NCBI GenBank assembly: GCA_002715725.1
Contig: PAZU01000007.1
Location: forward strand, 19,119-51,894
Source: Methanobacteriota archaeon
GTDB taxonomy: Archaea > Thermoplasmatota > Poseidoniia > Poseidoniales > Poseidoniaceae
DNA: 32,776 nucleotides
Reading direction: 5' to 3'
Part shown: piece after piece, positions 7,018-14,914 of the stretch
How positions within the stretch are numbered: position 1 is the stretch's first letter
Layout of the letters: every line of letters begins with the position of its first letter
Translations under genes and position numbers: made by a program
The notes under the pieces: model-generated
The model's input: only the letters and a program-made list of their open reading frames with translations
Database searches by the model: none
What the model was told of the DNA's origin: nothing

Positions 7018-7770
7018 ATGAGAGGCATTAGGGCCGTAGTGGTTCTGATTTTTTGTTCAGGTTTATGCTTACCTGGATGCCTTTCTTTTGGTGAAGATTC
7101 CAATACAATCGAATTACAAGTCAATTATAACACCCTTAACGGAACAGTGATTGAATCTTACTTGGATGGTGAATTGACTTCTCTTGAGTCCTTTGAAGTC
7201 ATAGTTGATTTCTCAGAAACCAAATCTGAAACTAAACTGAAAAAGATTGGAATAGAATTTGATGATGATAGAGAATCAATCGAAGTCGAATTTCAAGATG
7301 AGCCATCAATAACTGTGTCTTTTAGTAAACATGGGATGTACAATTTAACAGCTTACGTAATCGATGAGCAAAAAAATCGAGCATCAACTACCGAGAATAT
7401 TCGTGTAGATTTACGCATTAATTGGATTGAAGACGATACTAATGAGCCAGAAAAAATGCCCTTCAATCCTATTCCAAGCAATAGTGGTGAGCATCCAATT
7501 TACATAGAAATCGTATCGACAGTAGAGAATCCAAGCATCATAGAAGATTTTGGTGGAGGCCAGTCGGTTGATTTTACTTGGAAAATAACCGATGAACTTG
7601 GTGACACATGTCAAAGTTACAGCGAACAGGTAGACGATGGAGAGTCAGTCACTTGGAACACAATTCATTTCAACACATATCTTCTTCATGATTTGAGTAT
7701 TGAATATGATGAAGGTCAGGATTACATTTCAGTATCTCATACAGTATCGATAATTTACGAATCGGAATGA
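7018..7770 (+). CDS. Secreted lipoprotein of unknown function
   Basis: 250 residues. The N-terminus has two arginines, a hydrophobic stretch and LPGC at 18-21, a lipobox-like site that predicts lipid attachment at C21 outside the membrane. The mature part is acidic and beta-rich, with two halves: about 30-130 (including ITVSFSKHGMYNLTAYVIDE, which recalls PKD- or cadherin-like strands) and 150-250 (VDFTWKITDELGDTC through VSHTVSIIY). I do not recognise a named domain; an Ig-like beta-sandwich pair is a guess. The gene is expressed alone from a strong TATA-like promoter next to a palindrome. Its end overlaps the convergent PAP2 gene by 16 bases. A surface binding or adhesion role is possible but not shown. 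Confidence 0.75.
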   Translation: MRGIRAVVVLIFCSGLCLPGCLSFGEDSNTIELQVNYNTLNGTVIESYLDGELTSLESFEVIVDFSETKSETKLKKIGIEFDDDRESIEVEFQDEPSITVSFSKHGMYNLTAYVIDEQKNRASTTENIRVDLRINWIEDDTNEPEKMPFNPIPSNSGEHPIYIEIVSTVENPSIIEDFGGGQSVDFTWKITDELGDTCQSYSEQVDDGESVTWNTIHFNTYLLHDLSIEYDEGQDYISVSHTVSIIYESE

Positions 7771-8498
7771 GAGTCATTAGATGAGAACGCTTCAATCCAT
7801 TCTTGGTTCGAGGATTCTTTCATTGCCGGTATGCACATCCAGTACCAACATGCTATTCCAGTGACTATTCCAGTTGCTAAATCGAAGAAAAAATGCTGCT
7901 TAGTAGTCATTACAGAAATACAGAGTGCAACCCATGCAATCCACAAAAAGACCTCCTTCCAACCGGTGACGATTTTCCAATATCTTAGCAACATTACAAT
8001 CATTAGAGATTGAACGACATGCAAACTCGGCCATGCGTTGTATGGCATGTCGGTCTTATGCATCAAATCTCCAAACCAGAATCCCCAGAACCCTTCTCCT
8101 GCTCTAACATCCGCAGGAATCTGGTCACGGATGTATACCTCTGTTGGAAATAAAATGAAAATTAGGTTAACCGCCCAGGTCATTACAAATAATGCTTGAT
8201 AGAAAGCAAACATTTCTCGAATTCTCTCATCGCTATCTCTGCCGAACCATGCTGCTGCAGGGTAATACAAGTACAGGCTCAAATAAATCACGAACGACCA
8301 TCCAATGTATGGCACCATTGAATCGATTGGCATTATTGGGTCTAACACAGATCTGTCAAAATATCCCATAATCTGATTGATTACAGAATATGGCAGAGCC
8401 ATCGCTAAAATTAGAGTTAGGATTGTGTACCAAAATAATCTAGGATTTTCCTTTTGACGCCAGTGTGGTTGCCAAAGCTTCCACGGACGTTTGAACAT
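7755..8498 (-). CDS. PAP2-superfamily membrane phosphatase/phosphotransferase-like protein
   Basis: 247 residues with about six hydrophobic segments. Two PAP2 signature elements are present: PSLH at 157-160 and, after another helix, TKQHFFFDLATG with H202 and D206, matching the SRxxxxxHxxxD region (without a clear SR). The arrangement, with FPTEVYIRDQIP before a loop and then the PSLH helix, resembles the branch that includes inositol-phosphorylceramide synthase-like proteins. Such enzymes remove or transfer phosphate or phospho-head groups on lipids at the membrane surface. The substrate here is unknown; archaeal isoprenoid phospholipids or polyprenyl phosphates are plausible. It starts at the ATG at 8498 and appears monocistronic, separated from the SPFH gene by 76 bases containing a terminator-like hairpin. 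Confidence 0.78.
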   Translation of the reverse strand: MFKRPWKLWQPHWRQKENPRLFWYTILTLILAMALPYSVINQIMGYFDRSVLDPIMPIDSMVPYIGWSFVIYLSLYLYYPAAAWFGRDSDERIREMFAFYQALFVMTWAVNLIFILFPTEVYIRDQIPADVRAGEGFWGFWFGDLMHKTDMPYNAWPSLHVVQSLMIVMLLRYWKIVTGWKEVFLWIAWVALCISVMTTKQHFFFDLATGIVTGIACWYWMCIPAMKESSNQEWIEAFSSNDSHSDS

Positions 8499-8543
8499 GC
8501 ACCGGCGACAAGTTGTATCTTTTCATGCAATCGGTAACAATAA

Positions 8544-8556
8544 CGGCCTAGAGCCG
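8544..8556 (-). terminator. Terminator-like hairpin after the SPFH gene
   Basis: Read on the minus strand, CGGC-TCTAG-GCCG is followed by TTATTGTT, giving a short GC-rich stem and a T-rich tail about 20 bases after the SPFH stop codon. It would separate that unit from the PAP2 gene downstream. The stem is only 4 bp. Confidence 0.4.
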
Positions 8557-8574
8557 AATTAATTTTCAAACAAA

Positions 8575-9693
8575 TTATGCAGAATCTTCTTCTTTTCCGT
8601 CGATTGCTTTCTGTGCAGTTTGCTGGCGAAGCATTTCTTGAATGACTTCAGGTGTTAGTGCTCCGTGTTCTGCTGCCAATTCCATGATCTCTTTTTGCAA
8701 TTGGTTTTGCGAATCCATTCTCTGTTTTTGGAATTCTTGCTGGTTTGCAATCCTTTCCGCCTTTCTTGCTTGAACCTCGGCAAACATATCCATTGCTCGC
8801 TTGTTTTTGGCATCGGATTCATCGACCCGGATTTGCATTTTCCCGCGTTCAAAATCTAGTTCAGCAGACCATTTTGCCTCTTGAGCACGTAGTTCTTTCA
8901 ATTCACTTTCTAGTTCTACAGTTACTTTACCTCGAGCATTTGCTCTTGCAACTTTATTCTCGAGTTCGATTCTTGCCAAGGTCAATGCTTCAGTGTGAGC
9001 ATATTGTGCAAGTTGTGCTTCAACATTTGCTTCGTCACCAGAAAGTTTGGCCTTAACAGCAGCTCGATGTCTTTGAACCAACTCCATATCCGTAGGGTTG
9101 GTAATTGGAAAAGCCTTCAATAGGGTGAAACCAAGATTAGACAATAGATTTCTCATTCCGCTTTCAGCAGACATATCGAACATCTCAAGGAATGAGGCAC
9201 TTCTTAGCCCTGCGGCACTTTCACACGATGCTAGTGATGGGGTGACTACTCTCGCTTTTACTTCATCAGCAATGATTTTGATTACGCCATCTCTGGTTAA
9301 AACCGGGTCATTATTTGCAAAATAGTTCAGCAGTTTTGGTACATCTTCCAAATCCAAACGCATCCTTAGGTTAGCAAAACCAGTGACCTTTTCTCCATCA
9401 GAGATTTGACCTTCGAATGGGATCCAATAATCCATCGGTCCAGTCATTGCAAAGAGTAAACGTCTATCATTAGCGGTTACCCCAAGTTTGTCTCCTATCC
9501 ATCTTGTAAATCCGCCTGCCATGCTTTTCAGCAGAGTTTCAGTAATCACATCTCCAATTCTGCCGTCGACAATAAGGGCGCAGGCTTCGTTTGGCTTGAG
9601 CAAAACTTCCTGGGTGGCAAAACTTTGTATCTTGTCTGCATTAACCAATCTAGCGACAATATCAGGGCTATCTCTCCATTTGTAGTTCGTCAT
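8575..9693 (-). CDS. SPFH/band 7-like protein with long coiled coil
   Basis: 372 residues. Residues about 25-215 look like an SPFH (stomatin/prohibitin/flotillin) domain: FATQEVLLKPNEACALIVDGRIGDVIT at the start, GFANLRMRLDLEDVPKLLNYF in the middle and MRNLLSNLGFTLLKAFPITNPTD at the end. Residues about 220-350 form a charged, Ala/Glu/Arg-rich coiled coil, and the tail LTPEVIQEMLRQQTAQK resembles a short helical hairpin of the SHOCT type. There is no N-terminal transmembrane segment, unlike stomatins, so it may be peripheral or cytosolic, closer to the YdjI/virion-core-like SPFH group. It follows the 178-residue gene with a four-base gap, implying a functional pair. SPFH proteins assemble into rings or scaffolds at membranes; the client here is unknown. 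Confidence 0.68.
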   Translation of the reverse strand: MTNYKWRDSPDIVARLVNADKIQSFATQEVLLKPNEACALIVDGRIGDVITETLLKSMAGGFTRWIGDKLGVTANDRRLLFAMTGPMDYWIPFEGQISDGEKVTGFANLRMRLDLEDVPKLLNYFANNDPVLTRDGVIKIIADEVKARVVTPSLASCESAAGLRSASFLEMFDMSAESGMRNLLSNLGFTLLKAFPITNPTDMELVQRHRAAVKAKLSGDEANVEAQLAQYAHTEALTLARIELENKVARANARGKVTVELESELKELRAQEAKWSAELDFERGKMQIRVDESDAKNKRAMDMFAEVQARKAERIANQQEFQKQRMDSQNQLQKEIMELAAEHGALTPEVIQEMLRQQTAQKAIDGKEEDSA

Positions 9694-9697
9694 TTAA

Positions 9698-10234
9698 TCA
9701 CTTCTTCACTTTCTTTTGTTTCAATCCTGCGAGAACATTTTTTCTCGCACCAAAAAATCCTTTGCAACTGGTAAGCACTTGTGTTGTTTGCATAGTTAGT
9801 TGCTTGGCATTGCCATCTGATGTGGATGTAGATAATTCTGCACTGTTTGCAATATTGACGGCTTTAGTAACCATGTCAATGACATCGTGGTCGTGTTTGA
9901 TTAGTTTTTTCAAATCACGGTTCGAAGGCGACCTCTGTCCTGAAAGGAATGCATGTTCCATCCCAGATGTGGATTTTTGAACATCTTCAATCAAGTAATC
10001 GCATTCTTCCATACACTGCTTCGCAGCACGTGCAATTTCCAGGTTCTCATTCTTAAATTGACTATCGAAAATATTCTGCATATGACTTCGAACTCTACCA
10101 ACGGCACGAACAATTTCATCTCGCACCATTTTGTCGTTTTCGAATCGAGAACCCTTTGTGTAACCATTGTATCCTATGAGAACTAATTGGACGCCGCGAA
10201 TATAGGGTACGACATCAAGAGGTCCAGCTACCAT
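9698..10234 (-). CDS. Helical protein of unknown function, partner of the SPFH gene
   Basis: 178 residues, not recognised. After a short hydrophobic strand-like stretch (PYIRGVQLVLIGYNGY) it is mostly charged helix: DKMVRDEIVRAVGRVRSHM, LEIARAAKQCMEECDYLIEDV and LKKLIKHDHDVIDMVTKAVN, ending in a very basic tail (KNVLAGLKQKKVKK). The pattern suggests a helical bundle that might bind a membrane surface or nucleic acid through the tail. It is the first gene of the unit with the SPFH protein, four bases apart, so the products likely work together. An AT-rich box (10241-10250) sits only about 12 bases before the ATG, closer than usual, so the true start might lie further downstream. Confidence 0.6.
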   Translation of the reverse strand: MVAGPLDVVPYIRGVQLVLIGYNGYTKGSRFENDKMVRDEIVRAVGRVRSHMQNIFDSQFKNENLEIARAAKQCMEECDYLIEDVQKSTSGMEHAFLSGQRSPSNRDLKKLIKHDHDVIDMVTKAVNIANSAELSTSTSDGNAKQLTMQTTQVLTSCKGFFGARKNVLAGLKQKKVKK

Positions 10235-10251
10235 CCTATCAAATTAAATTA

Positions 10252-10262
10252 CTACCGGGTAG
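10252..10262. repeat. Short palindrome between thiQ and the SPFH unit
   Basis: CTACC-G-GGTAG is a perfect inverted repeat in the 44-base gap between the thiQ stop and the next start, just upstream of an AAATTAAATT box. It could be a weak terminator stem for the thiamine operon or a promoter-proximal operator; the one-base centre argues against a long hairpin. Confidence 0.3.
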
Positions 10263-10278
10263 CATATGATACTAACGG

Positions 10279-10869
10279 TTACTTTATCGAAATCACAGAG
10301 TCTGCAAATTTCTTTGCAACATCAAGATTGTGTGTTACAAGAACAGCAGGACAATTTCTTCGCTTCAACAATTCTCTAACATCAGATAGAAGTTTGTCAG
10401 ATAATTCTTCATCCAATGAACTGAATGGCTCATCTAGAAGTAGTACAGAGGGGTTAGCCAATAAGGCTCTTGCTAGAGCAATTCTTTGCCCTTCTCCTCC
10501 AGATAGCGTCTCTATTCTACGCCTCTCAAATCCTGTTAACTCAACCTCTGCTAATATTGCTGCAGTGTCGCAATCCCTCGAGCCCAATCTCAGGTTTCCT
10601 TCTACATCCAAGTGAGGATATAATACGGGCTTTTGAAAGATCATACCAATTCCTCGTTCTTCTGCAATAGCATTGGTAATGTCTATTCCATCTAAAATAA
10701 TCTGACCTTCATCTAACTCTTCAAGTCCGCAGATGCATCGCAAAAGTGTCGTTTTTCCACAACCACTAGGCCCAGTGATTGCTACAATTTCTCCAGATTG
10801 CAAATCCAAGTTGAAATCATTGAACAACACCTTGTCGAATGATTTTACAAGCCCCTTACATGTTAACAT
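10279..10869 (-). CDS. thiQ: Thiamine ABC transporter ATP-binding protein
   Basis: 196 residues. All ABC ATPase motifs are visible: Walker A GPSGCGKTT (33-41), Q79 in the Q-loop (MIFQKPVLYPH), signature LSGGEGQ (122-128), Walker B VLLLDEP (142-148) and switch His180 in VTHN. The protein ends shortly after the H-loop, so it lacks the extra regulatory C-terminal domain of many importers, as is usual for ThiQ. It powers uptake through ThiP on the cytosolic face. Its ATG overlaps the thiP stop by one base (TAATG) and is preceded by a strong GGAGGT at about 8 bases. The substrate is assigned from the neighbouring ThiB and ThiR, since ATPases of this type also serve iron and polyamine importers. 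Confidence 0.88.
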   Translation of the reverse strand: MLTCKGLVKSFDKVLFNDFNLDLQSGEIVAITGPSGCGKTTLLRCICGLEELDEGQIILDGIDITNAIAEERGIGMIFQKPVLYPHLDVEGNLRLGSRDCDTAAILAEVELTGFERRRIETLSGGEGQRIALARALLANPSVLLLDEPFSSLDEELSDKLLSDVRELLKRRNCPAVLVTHNLDVAKKFADSVISIK

Positions 10870-12533
10870 TAGAACATACCTCCGTCTCTTCGTGGTCTAA
10901 ATTTCTCCGTGGATATGAATAGTATTAATGCTATGAGCATCAAAACAGAAGCCACAGCATTCGCAGCAGGAGCAGTTAGTGAGTTATTGTAAGGTATTGA
11001 ACGTAGTGAATCAATCATTATTGGCAGTGTAGTCCAGTCAGAGTTCCTAGTTACTACCCACGATGCTCCAAATTCGCCCATTGACATTGCCAAAGTGAAT
11101 ATTGTAGCAATCAAAATTGAACCTCTGAGCATTGGAACTTTGATTGAGAAAAAGCGTTTAAATTTTGAAATCCCTAAGGTTCTAGCACATTCATCGTAAA
11201 TAGGGTCAATCGACCTGAGCGCTGGAAGAATAATCCTAACGACAAATGGAGTTGTAATCATTACATGAGCAATGGCTGGAGTTAGCCATAGTGAGTAAAA
11301 AAACTCAGCATCTATTCGAATCATACCTAGCATCACTCCGAGGCCAATCATTACACTAGATACCGCAAATGGAAGCATCGTAAATAAATCCAAAAATCTT
11401 GCTAAACGCGGACGAACTTTTTCTAAGTCGCAAATATATTGCGCAAGCATCCATCCTAGAGGTAATGCGATTGCAAGGGCGATTAATGCATATCCAACAG
11501 AGTTGAACAAAGCATCCCATGCTGAAGGTAATGAGTTCGTAGAAGTGAATGCATATTCCCAACCTGCAGTGCTCCAACTGTAAGTTGTACTGTTGGGCCC
11601 TGATTCACGAACTCTAAATGATGAGATAATCAGAGTAATTAGAGGTGTTATTGCGAAAATAATTGCAGGAAGAACGATGAACCAACCATTTTTATTTTTA
11701 ATCTTCACAATAGATTCAGAAGCCTTTGGTAACCTACTTTGTCGCTTATGTTGTAGAGTGGACATTATCCATAATGATAGAAGCAAAATTATGAATTGGA
11801 TTAAGGATGAGCCTAAAATCATCTCATTTCTAGAGATCATATATCCATTTATTCCTGCGGATGAACCTATACTTGCCATCATACTTTCCAATGTATTCTC
11901 TCCCAATGTTATCCATTTTACTAAGGCAAAAGATGTGAATGAAAATACGAATGTCATACATGCAGCAGCTGCGATTGAAGGTGTCAATAATGGAATCCAA
12001 AGATTCCTTAGTCTGCCGATTTTTGTTCTTCCTGCTGGCAATAGCAGCATTTGTTCTTCCATTTTTGGGTCTAATGTTGAAAGCACCGGTTCGCAAAACC
12101 TGATCACTAGAGATAGATTGAACCAAGCATGTGCGATTATTAGAGTTGCAAACCATGTATCTTTGTTAGAGCGTATGTCGAGGCCGCTTTCACCAATTAA
12201 ATGTAAAAATCCCATCGCAGCAACTATTGATGGCATTACGAAAGGCATTGTTAGTATAGAGCGAATTAGATAATCATGGGGCCATTTGTATCTCCCGAGT
12301 TGCCAAGCAATCGGTATGCCGATTGCTAATGTAGCAATAGTCGAAATCGTAGCCTGCATTAATGTAAACTCAAATGCTCCCTGCGAAACAAAATTTCTTT
12401 CTAATGATTGGATCCAATTGATAATATCAAATCCGGCAACCCAGATTAATCGATCTATTGCTAGCCATAACGGGACAACCACGAGTATAGTATATGCGCA
12501 AACAGCTAGAATTCCTAAGTGCTTGCTATTCAT
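10869..12533 (-). CDS. thiP: Thiamine ABC transporter permease, fused double-domain
   Basis: 554 residues from the ATG at 12533. There are about twelve hydrophobic helices in two homologous halves, each with an EAA-type coupling loop: EEQMLLLPAGRTKIGRLRNLWIP in the first half and DECARTLGISKFKRFFSIKVP in the second. This fused two-domain arrangement is typical of the ThiP/FbpB permeases, where one chain forms the whole channel. It would carry thiamine (or its phosphates) from ThiB across the membrane using ThiQ. An ATG pair at 12557 would overlap thiB by 23 bases; the start two bases after the thiB stop is preferred, but either is possible. It sits between thiB and thiQ in one operon. Confidence 0.88.
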   Translation of the reverse strand: MNSKHLGILAVCAYTILVVVPLWLAIDRLIWVAGFDIINWIQSLERNFVSQGAFEFTLMQATISTIATLAIGIPIAWQLGRYKWPHDYLIRSILTMPFVMPSIVAAMGFLHLIGESGLDIRSNKDTWFATLIIAHAWFNLSLVIRFCEPVLSTLDPKMEEQMLLLPAGRTKIGRLRNLWIPLLTPSIAAAACMTFVFSFTSFALVKWITLGENTLESMMASIGSSAGINGYMISRNEMILGSSLIQFIILLLSLWIMSTLQHKRQSRLPKASESIVKIKNKNGWFIVLPAIIFAITPLITLIISSFRVRESGPNSTTYSWSTAGWEYAFTSTNSLPSAWDALFNSVGYALIALAIALPLGWMLAQYICDLEKVRPRLARFLDLFTMLPFAVSSVMIGLGVMLGMIRIDAEFFYSLWLTPAIAHVMITTPFVVRIILPALRSIDPIYDECARTLGISKFKRFFSIKVPMLRGSILIATIFTLAMSMGEFGASWVVTRNSDWTTLPIMIDSLRSIPYNNSLTAPAANAVASVLMLIALILFISTEKFRPRRDGGMF

Positions 12534-12534
12534 A

Positions 12535-13665
12535 TCAAGCAGCAACCATCGCATCATTCCAATCCTGTAACCATGATTCCATGTTCAATGCAATCTCACT
12601 CGCACTGACATTGGCGGCTAAGGTCGGAACCGTCGAATGGTATCGGTAACCTCCGTCTTCTGGAAGGTCGGAGTTGTCTATTACAGAGTACATGAAATTC
12701 TCCGTTGGCATTTTCACATTCACTTCCTCTGATAGTAAATACTCAATGAATGCTGATGCTGCGTCCAGGTTTCCTCCTTCAACAGCACTAGCATATTCAA
12801 CTTGATGGAAAGCCGCTCTTGGTAAATCCAATGCAGCAGATTTAGTCCAGTTGCCATTGTACCATGATTCAACGCCCGGCGAATGGCAGTAAGATACTAC
12901 CATGTGGGCATCACCAACATAACCTTCGGTGTACTCACCATAACCTCCCGTGTAATGAGTTTCGTATGCCTCTGACCACCCGGTTGTGATAATTGCATCA
13001 TTTGCTGACATCGCAGTCCACCAATCGGTCCATTCAGTTTGGTTATCTTCATCGTTAGCGAAATAATCAACTGTAGCAGTCATAAATGCACGACCAGGGC
13101 TACTTGTTTCTGGAGAAGGAATTGCTACTTTCCCATTCCATTCCTCGTTAGTAAGGTCCCAAAGACTAGTCGGCACCGTCAAATTTTCTCCATCCACCAT
13201 TTCTGTATCATAATTTAGGCACATGTAGCCATGGTCGAACGGGGCGGCTAGAGGGCCATTGTAAGGAGTCAAAACTTCCGATTTGATATTGGAAATATTG
13301 GCGAAATGTTCCCATAGCAACTGATTATCAATAGCAATCTGCAGGTAGGTGTTATCTAATCCGATTGCTAGGTCCGCAATCTGAACTCCCTTATGTTGCA
13401 TAAGATGGCTCAGCACAGAACCTGCATCGTCTAATTTCATCAAACTTATTTCATATCCAGTTTGATTTTCGAATTCAGATAGCATTTCGTCTGTCAAACC
13501 ATACACGTCATAGGTCACGATTACTAGTTCTCCGTCATCTTCCCAAACATATTCACTAGGATTCGTAGTATCATCATTTACATTATCTTCGATAGCTTCG
13601 CTAATACAGCCTGCCACCATCATTGTCGATACAAATATACTCAATAAAACAATTCGATTTTTCAT
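12535..13665 (-). CDS. thiB: Thiamine-binding lipoprotein, periplasmic-binding-protein type
   Basis: 376 residues. A signal peptide ends in a lipobox (VAGC), predicting lipid anchoring at C20, followed by an acidic linker. The mature protein parallels bacterial ThiB/TbpA along its length: ELVIVTYDVYGLTDE at the start, ADLAIGLDNTYLQIA, APFDHGYMCLNYD, SPETSSPGRAFM, TTGWSEAYETHY, MVVSYCHSPG, FHQVEYASAVEGG and PTENFMYSVI. ThiB captures thiamine and its phosphates outside the membrane and delivers them to ThiP. The ATG at 13665 is preceded by a GAGGT sequence and lies nine bases after the thiR stop. Substrate assignment is strong because ThiB-type motifs and the ThiR regulator agree. Confidence 0.92.
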   Translation of the reverse strand: MKNRIVLLSIFVSTMMVAGCISEAIEDNVNDDTTNPSEYVWEDDGELVIVTYDVYGLTDEMLSEFENQTGYEISLMKLDDAGSVLSHLMQHKGVQIADLAIGLDNTYLQIAIDNQLLWEHFANISNIKSEVLTPYNGPLAAPFDHGYMCLNYDTEMVDGENLTVPTSLWDLTNEEWNGKVAIPSPETSSPGRAFMTATVDYFANDEDNQTEWTDWWTAMSANDAIITTGWSEAYETHYTGGYGEYTEGYVGDAHMVVSYCHSPGVESWYNGNWTKSAALDLPRAAFHQVEYASAVEGGNLDAASAFIEYLLSEEVNVKMPTENFMYSVIDNSDLPEDGGYRYHSTVPTLAANVSASEIALNMESWLQDWNDAMVAA

Positions 13666-13674
13666 AATTAAACC

Positions 13675-14508
13675 TCACAAGTGTCCGACTATTCTGTGCA
13701 TCCTGTCTACCAGTTCCAGAGGGTTGTGTGCAAGTATGTACAATGCAGGTTCCCATCCAAACCCGCCTTCATCAAGAATTACGTCAATTCCCTGATGAGG
13801 AACTAGCTTACCTTCGGGCGCAAAAGTTAGGTTCAAGTCCATTTCCTCACAGACAGCTTCGACTTGCTCGAGATCTGCTCCGGGGTGAATATTCATGATC
13901 GCAGTTTTTGCATCATCATAGGCCCTTGCGTCCATAAGCATACTTGCCAGATGTTTCGATGCGCCGAATCTTGGAGTTTCATGGTGACGGATTTCGTCCT
14001 CAACAATAGTAATCTTTCCTGGGAATGCTGCTACCTCTGCTACTGAACGAGCAGATTCTAGACAACATGCAATATTCATGCCGACTGCTGGCATCCTAGA
14101 TTTCAAGCGATTTACATCGACTCTTGAAATAGCCCACTCAAGTCGTTTCAGTAGAGAGGTTTGTTCTTGGTCCGAGTCTAGATCCGTACCAGTTAGGGAT
14201 TTGTCGAATCTCAGGACTTGTCCGGGGGCAAAAGCGATTTCCATTACGAATCTAGTCCTGCTAGGTTTAGACTCCGGACCTAATTGTCTTAATGCTAGTG
14301 AGATTTCATGAGCCCATCCATCGATAGTTGATTCGTCAGAAGTGCCAGCCATCTCTGGTAATTCACGATGTGCCATTCGAGATATTGTTGACTGTGTTGA
14401 CCCCAAGATATCAGCAATTTCCGCCTGAGACCATCCTGATGCCTTCAAATTTCTAGCGAGTTGCATGTGTATTCTTTCGAGCCATGCAGAGCCATCGTTG
14501 CCTAACAT
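13675..14508 (-). CDS. thiR: Thiamine-responsive transcriptional regulator ThiR (HTH plus ThiN-like domain)
   Basis: 277 residues. The N-terminus holds a helix-turn-helix at about 15-48 (GWSQAEIADILGSTQSTISRM). Residues about 90-277 match the ThiN thiamine-phosphate synthase fold: VGMNIA (142-147), RFGASKH (180-186), IMNIHPGAD and DVILDEGGFGWEP (242-254). In archaea this HTH-ThiN combination is known as ThiR, a repressor of thiamine genes in which the ThiN domain senses thiamine phosphates. Being first in the thiBPQ operon makes autoregulated control of uptake likely. Whether its ThiN domain keeps catalytic activity cannot be told by eye. The ATG at 14508 lies about 59 bases from a TATA-like box that overlaps a palindrome. 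Confidence 0.9.
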   Translation of the reverse strand: MLGNDGSAWLERIHMQLARNLKASGWSQAEIADILGSTQSTISRMAHRELPEMAGTSDESTIDGWAHEISLALRQLGPESKPSRTRFVMEIAFAPGQVLRFDKSLTGTDLDSDQEQTSLLKRLEWAISRVDVNRLKSRMPAVGMNIACCLESARSVAEVAAFPGKITIVEDEIRHHETPRFGASKHLASMLMDARAYDDAKTAIMNIHPGADLEQVEAVCEEMDLNLTFAPEGKLVPHQGIDVILDEGGFGWEPALYILAHNPLELVDRMHRIVGHL

Positions 14509-14552
14509 GAGTTGTCGTTTAACACCTCGCTATTCAATGTTACTAGGTTAAA

Positions 14553-14565
14553 ATGCATAGTGCAT
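14553..14565 (-). promoter_or_regulatory. Probable ThiR operator overlapping the thiR promoter
   Basis: ATGCA-TAG-TGCAT is a perfect 5-3-5 inverted repeat. On the minus strand it abuts and partly overlaps the TATA-like AATTATATG (about 14563-14571) of the thiR operon, about 45 bases upstream of the thiR ATG. A repressor bound here would block TBP/TFB. Assignment to ThiR is inference from position. Confidence 0.45.
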
Positions 14566-14626
14566 ATAATTTTACTATCATTTAATTTAATGCAGCATGC
14601 GGACAAATCTGGATGTTTTCTCTAAA

Positions 14627-14641
14627 CAATGCACTGCATTG
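14627..14641. promoter_or_regulatory. Second palindrome upstream of thiR
   Basis: CAATGCA-C-TGCATTG is a perfect 15-base inverted repeat. It shares the ATGCA/TGCAT half-sites of the promoter palindrome about 75 bases away, but with a one-base spacer. It may be an auxiliary regulator site. Confidence 0.4.
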
Positions 14642-14860
14642 AAAGATAAAGTGCGGCGATCTCAATTAGCTAATTTACCCTAGTTTAGTTCTCATTAGCA
14701 ATTTAGATTAAACCGACATCTTGGCCTTGATTATACTTTATTTTGTTATCTCGATGCAAGATTATTCAATACGCATGTGATATTATGCATATCGTAATAA
14801 AAGGCAATTAAGAGTCATCTTGTGGTGAAAAATGAATTGGATTTACTCATTCACTCAGAA

Positions 14861-14868
14861 CTTTATAG
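14861..14868 (+). promoter_or_regulatory. TATA-like box for the PLP decarboxylase gene
   Basis: CTTTATAG lies about 50 bases before the ATG at 14915 and about 29 before an in-frame GTG at 14894. If it is the TATA box, transcription starts near 14890. That gives either a leader of about 25 bases to the ATG or near-leaderless translation from the GTG. Confidence 0.4.
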
Positions 14869-14914
14869 CGCAGGGTTCTAAACCCGCCTTCTAGTGGGGC
14901 TAAATGAGATAACC

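Larger units (their letters stand above)
14509..14914. other. Long AT-rich intergenic region with several palindromes
   Basis: This is the only gap over 300 bases in the window. It separates the divergent thiR operon and the PLP decarboxylase gene. It holds the promoters of both, recurring TGCAT-containing palindromes (14553-14565, 14590-14598, 14627-14641, 14785-14790), an interrupted repeat GATAT-N5-ATATC (14779-14793) and a small GGGTT-CTA-AACCC hairpin (14873-14885). I see no convincing coding frame, tRNA or insertion sequence in it. Confidence 0.6.

Noticed and set aside
7766-7778. AATGA-GAG-TCATT hairpin at the lipoprotein/PAP2 convergence
   Set aside because: A 5-bp AT-rich stem inside overlapping coding ends is weak evidence for a terminator.
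14868-14890. tRNA T-arm-like sequence (GGGTTCTAAACCC)
   Set aside because: No acceptor, D or anticodon stems can be folded around it; it is just a small hairpin.
14832-14894. Short 20-codon frame ending in TAG just before the decarboxylase, a possible upstream ORF
   Set aside because: The probable TATA box at 14861 lies inside it, so it would not be on the decarboxylase transcript.
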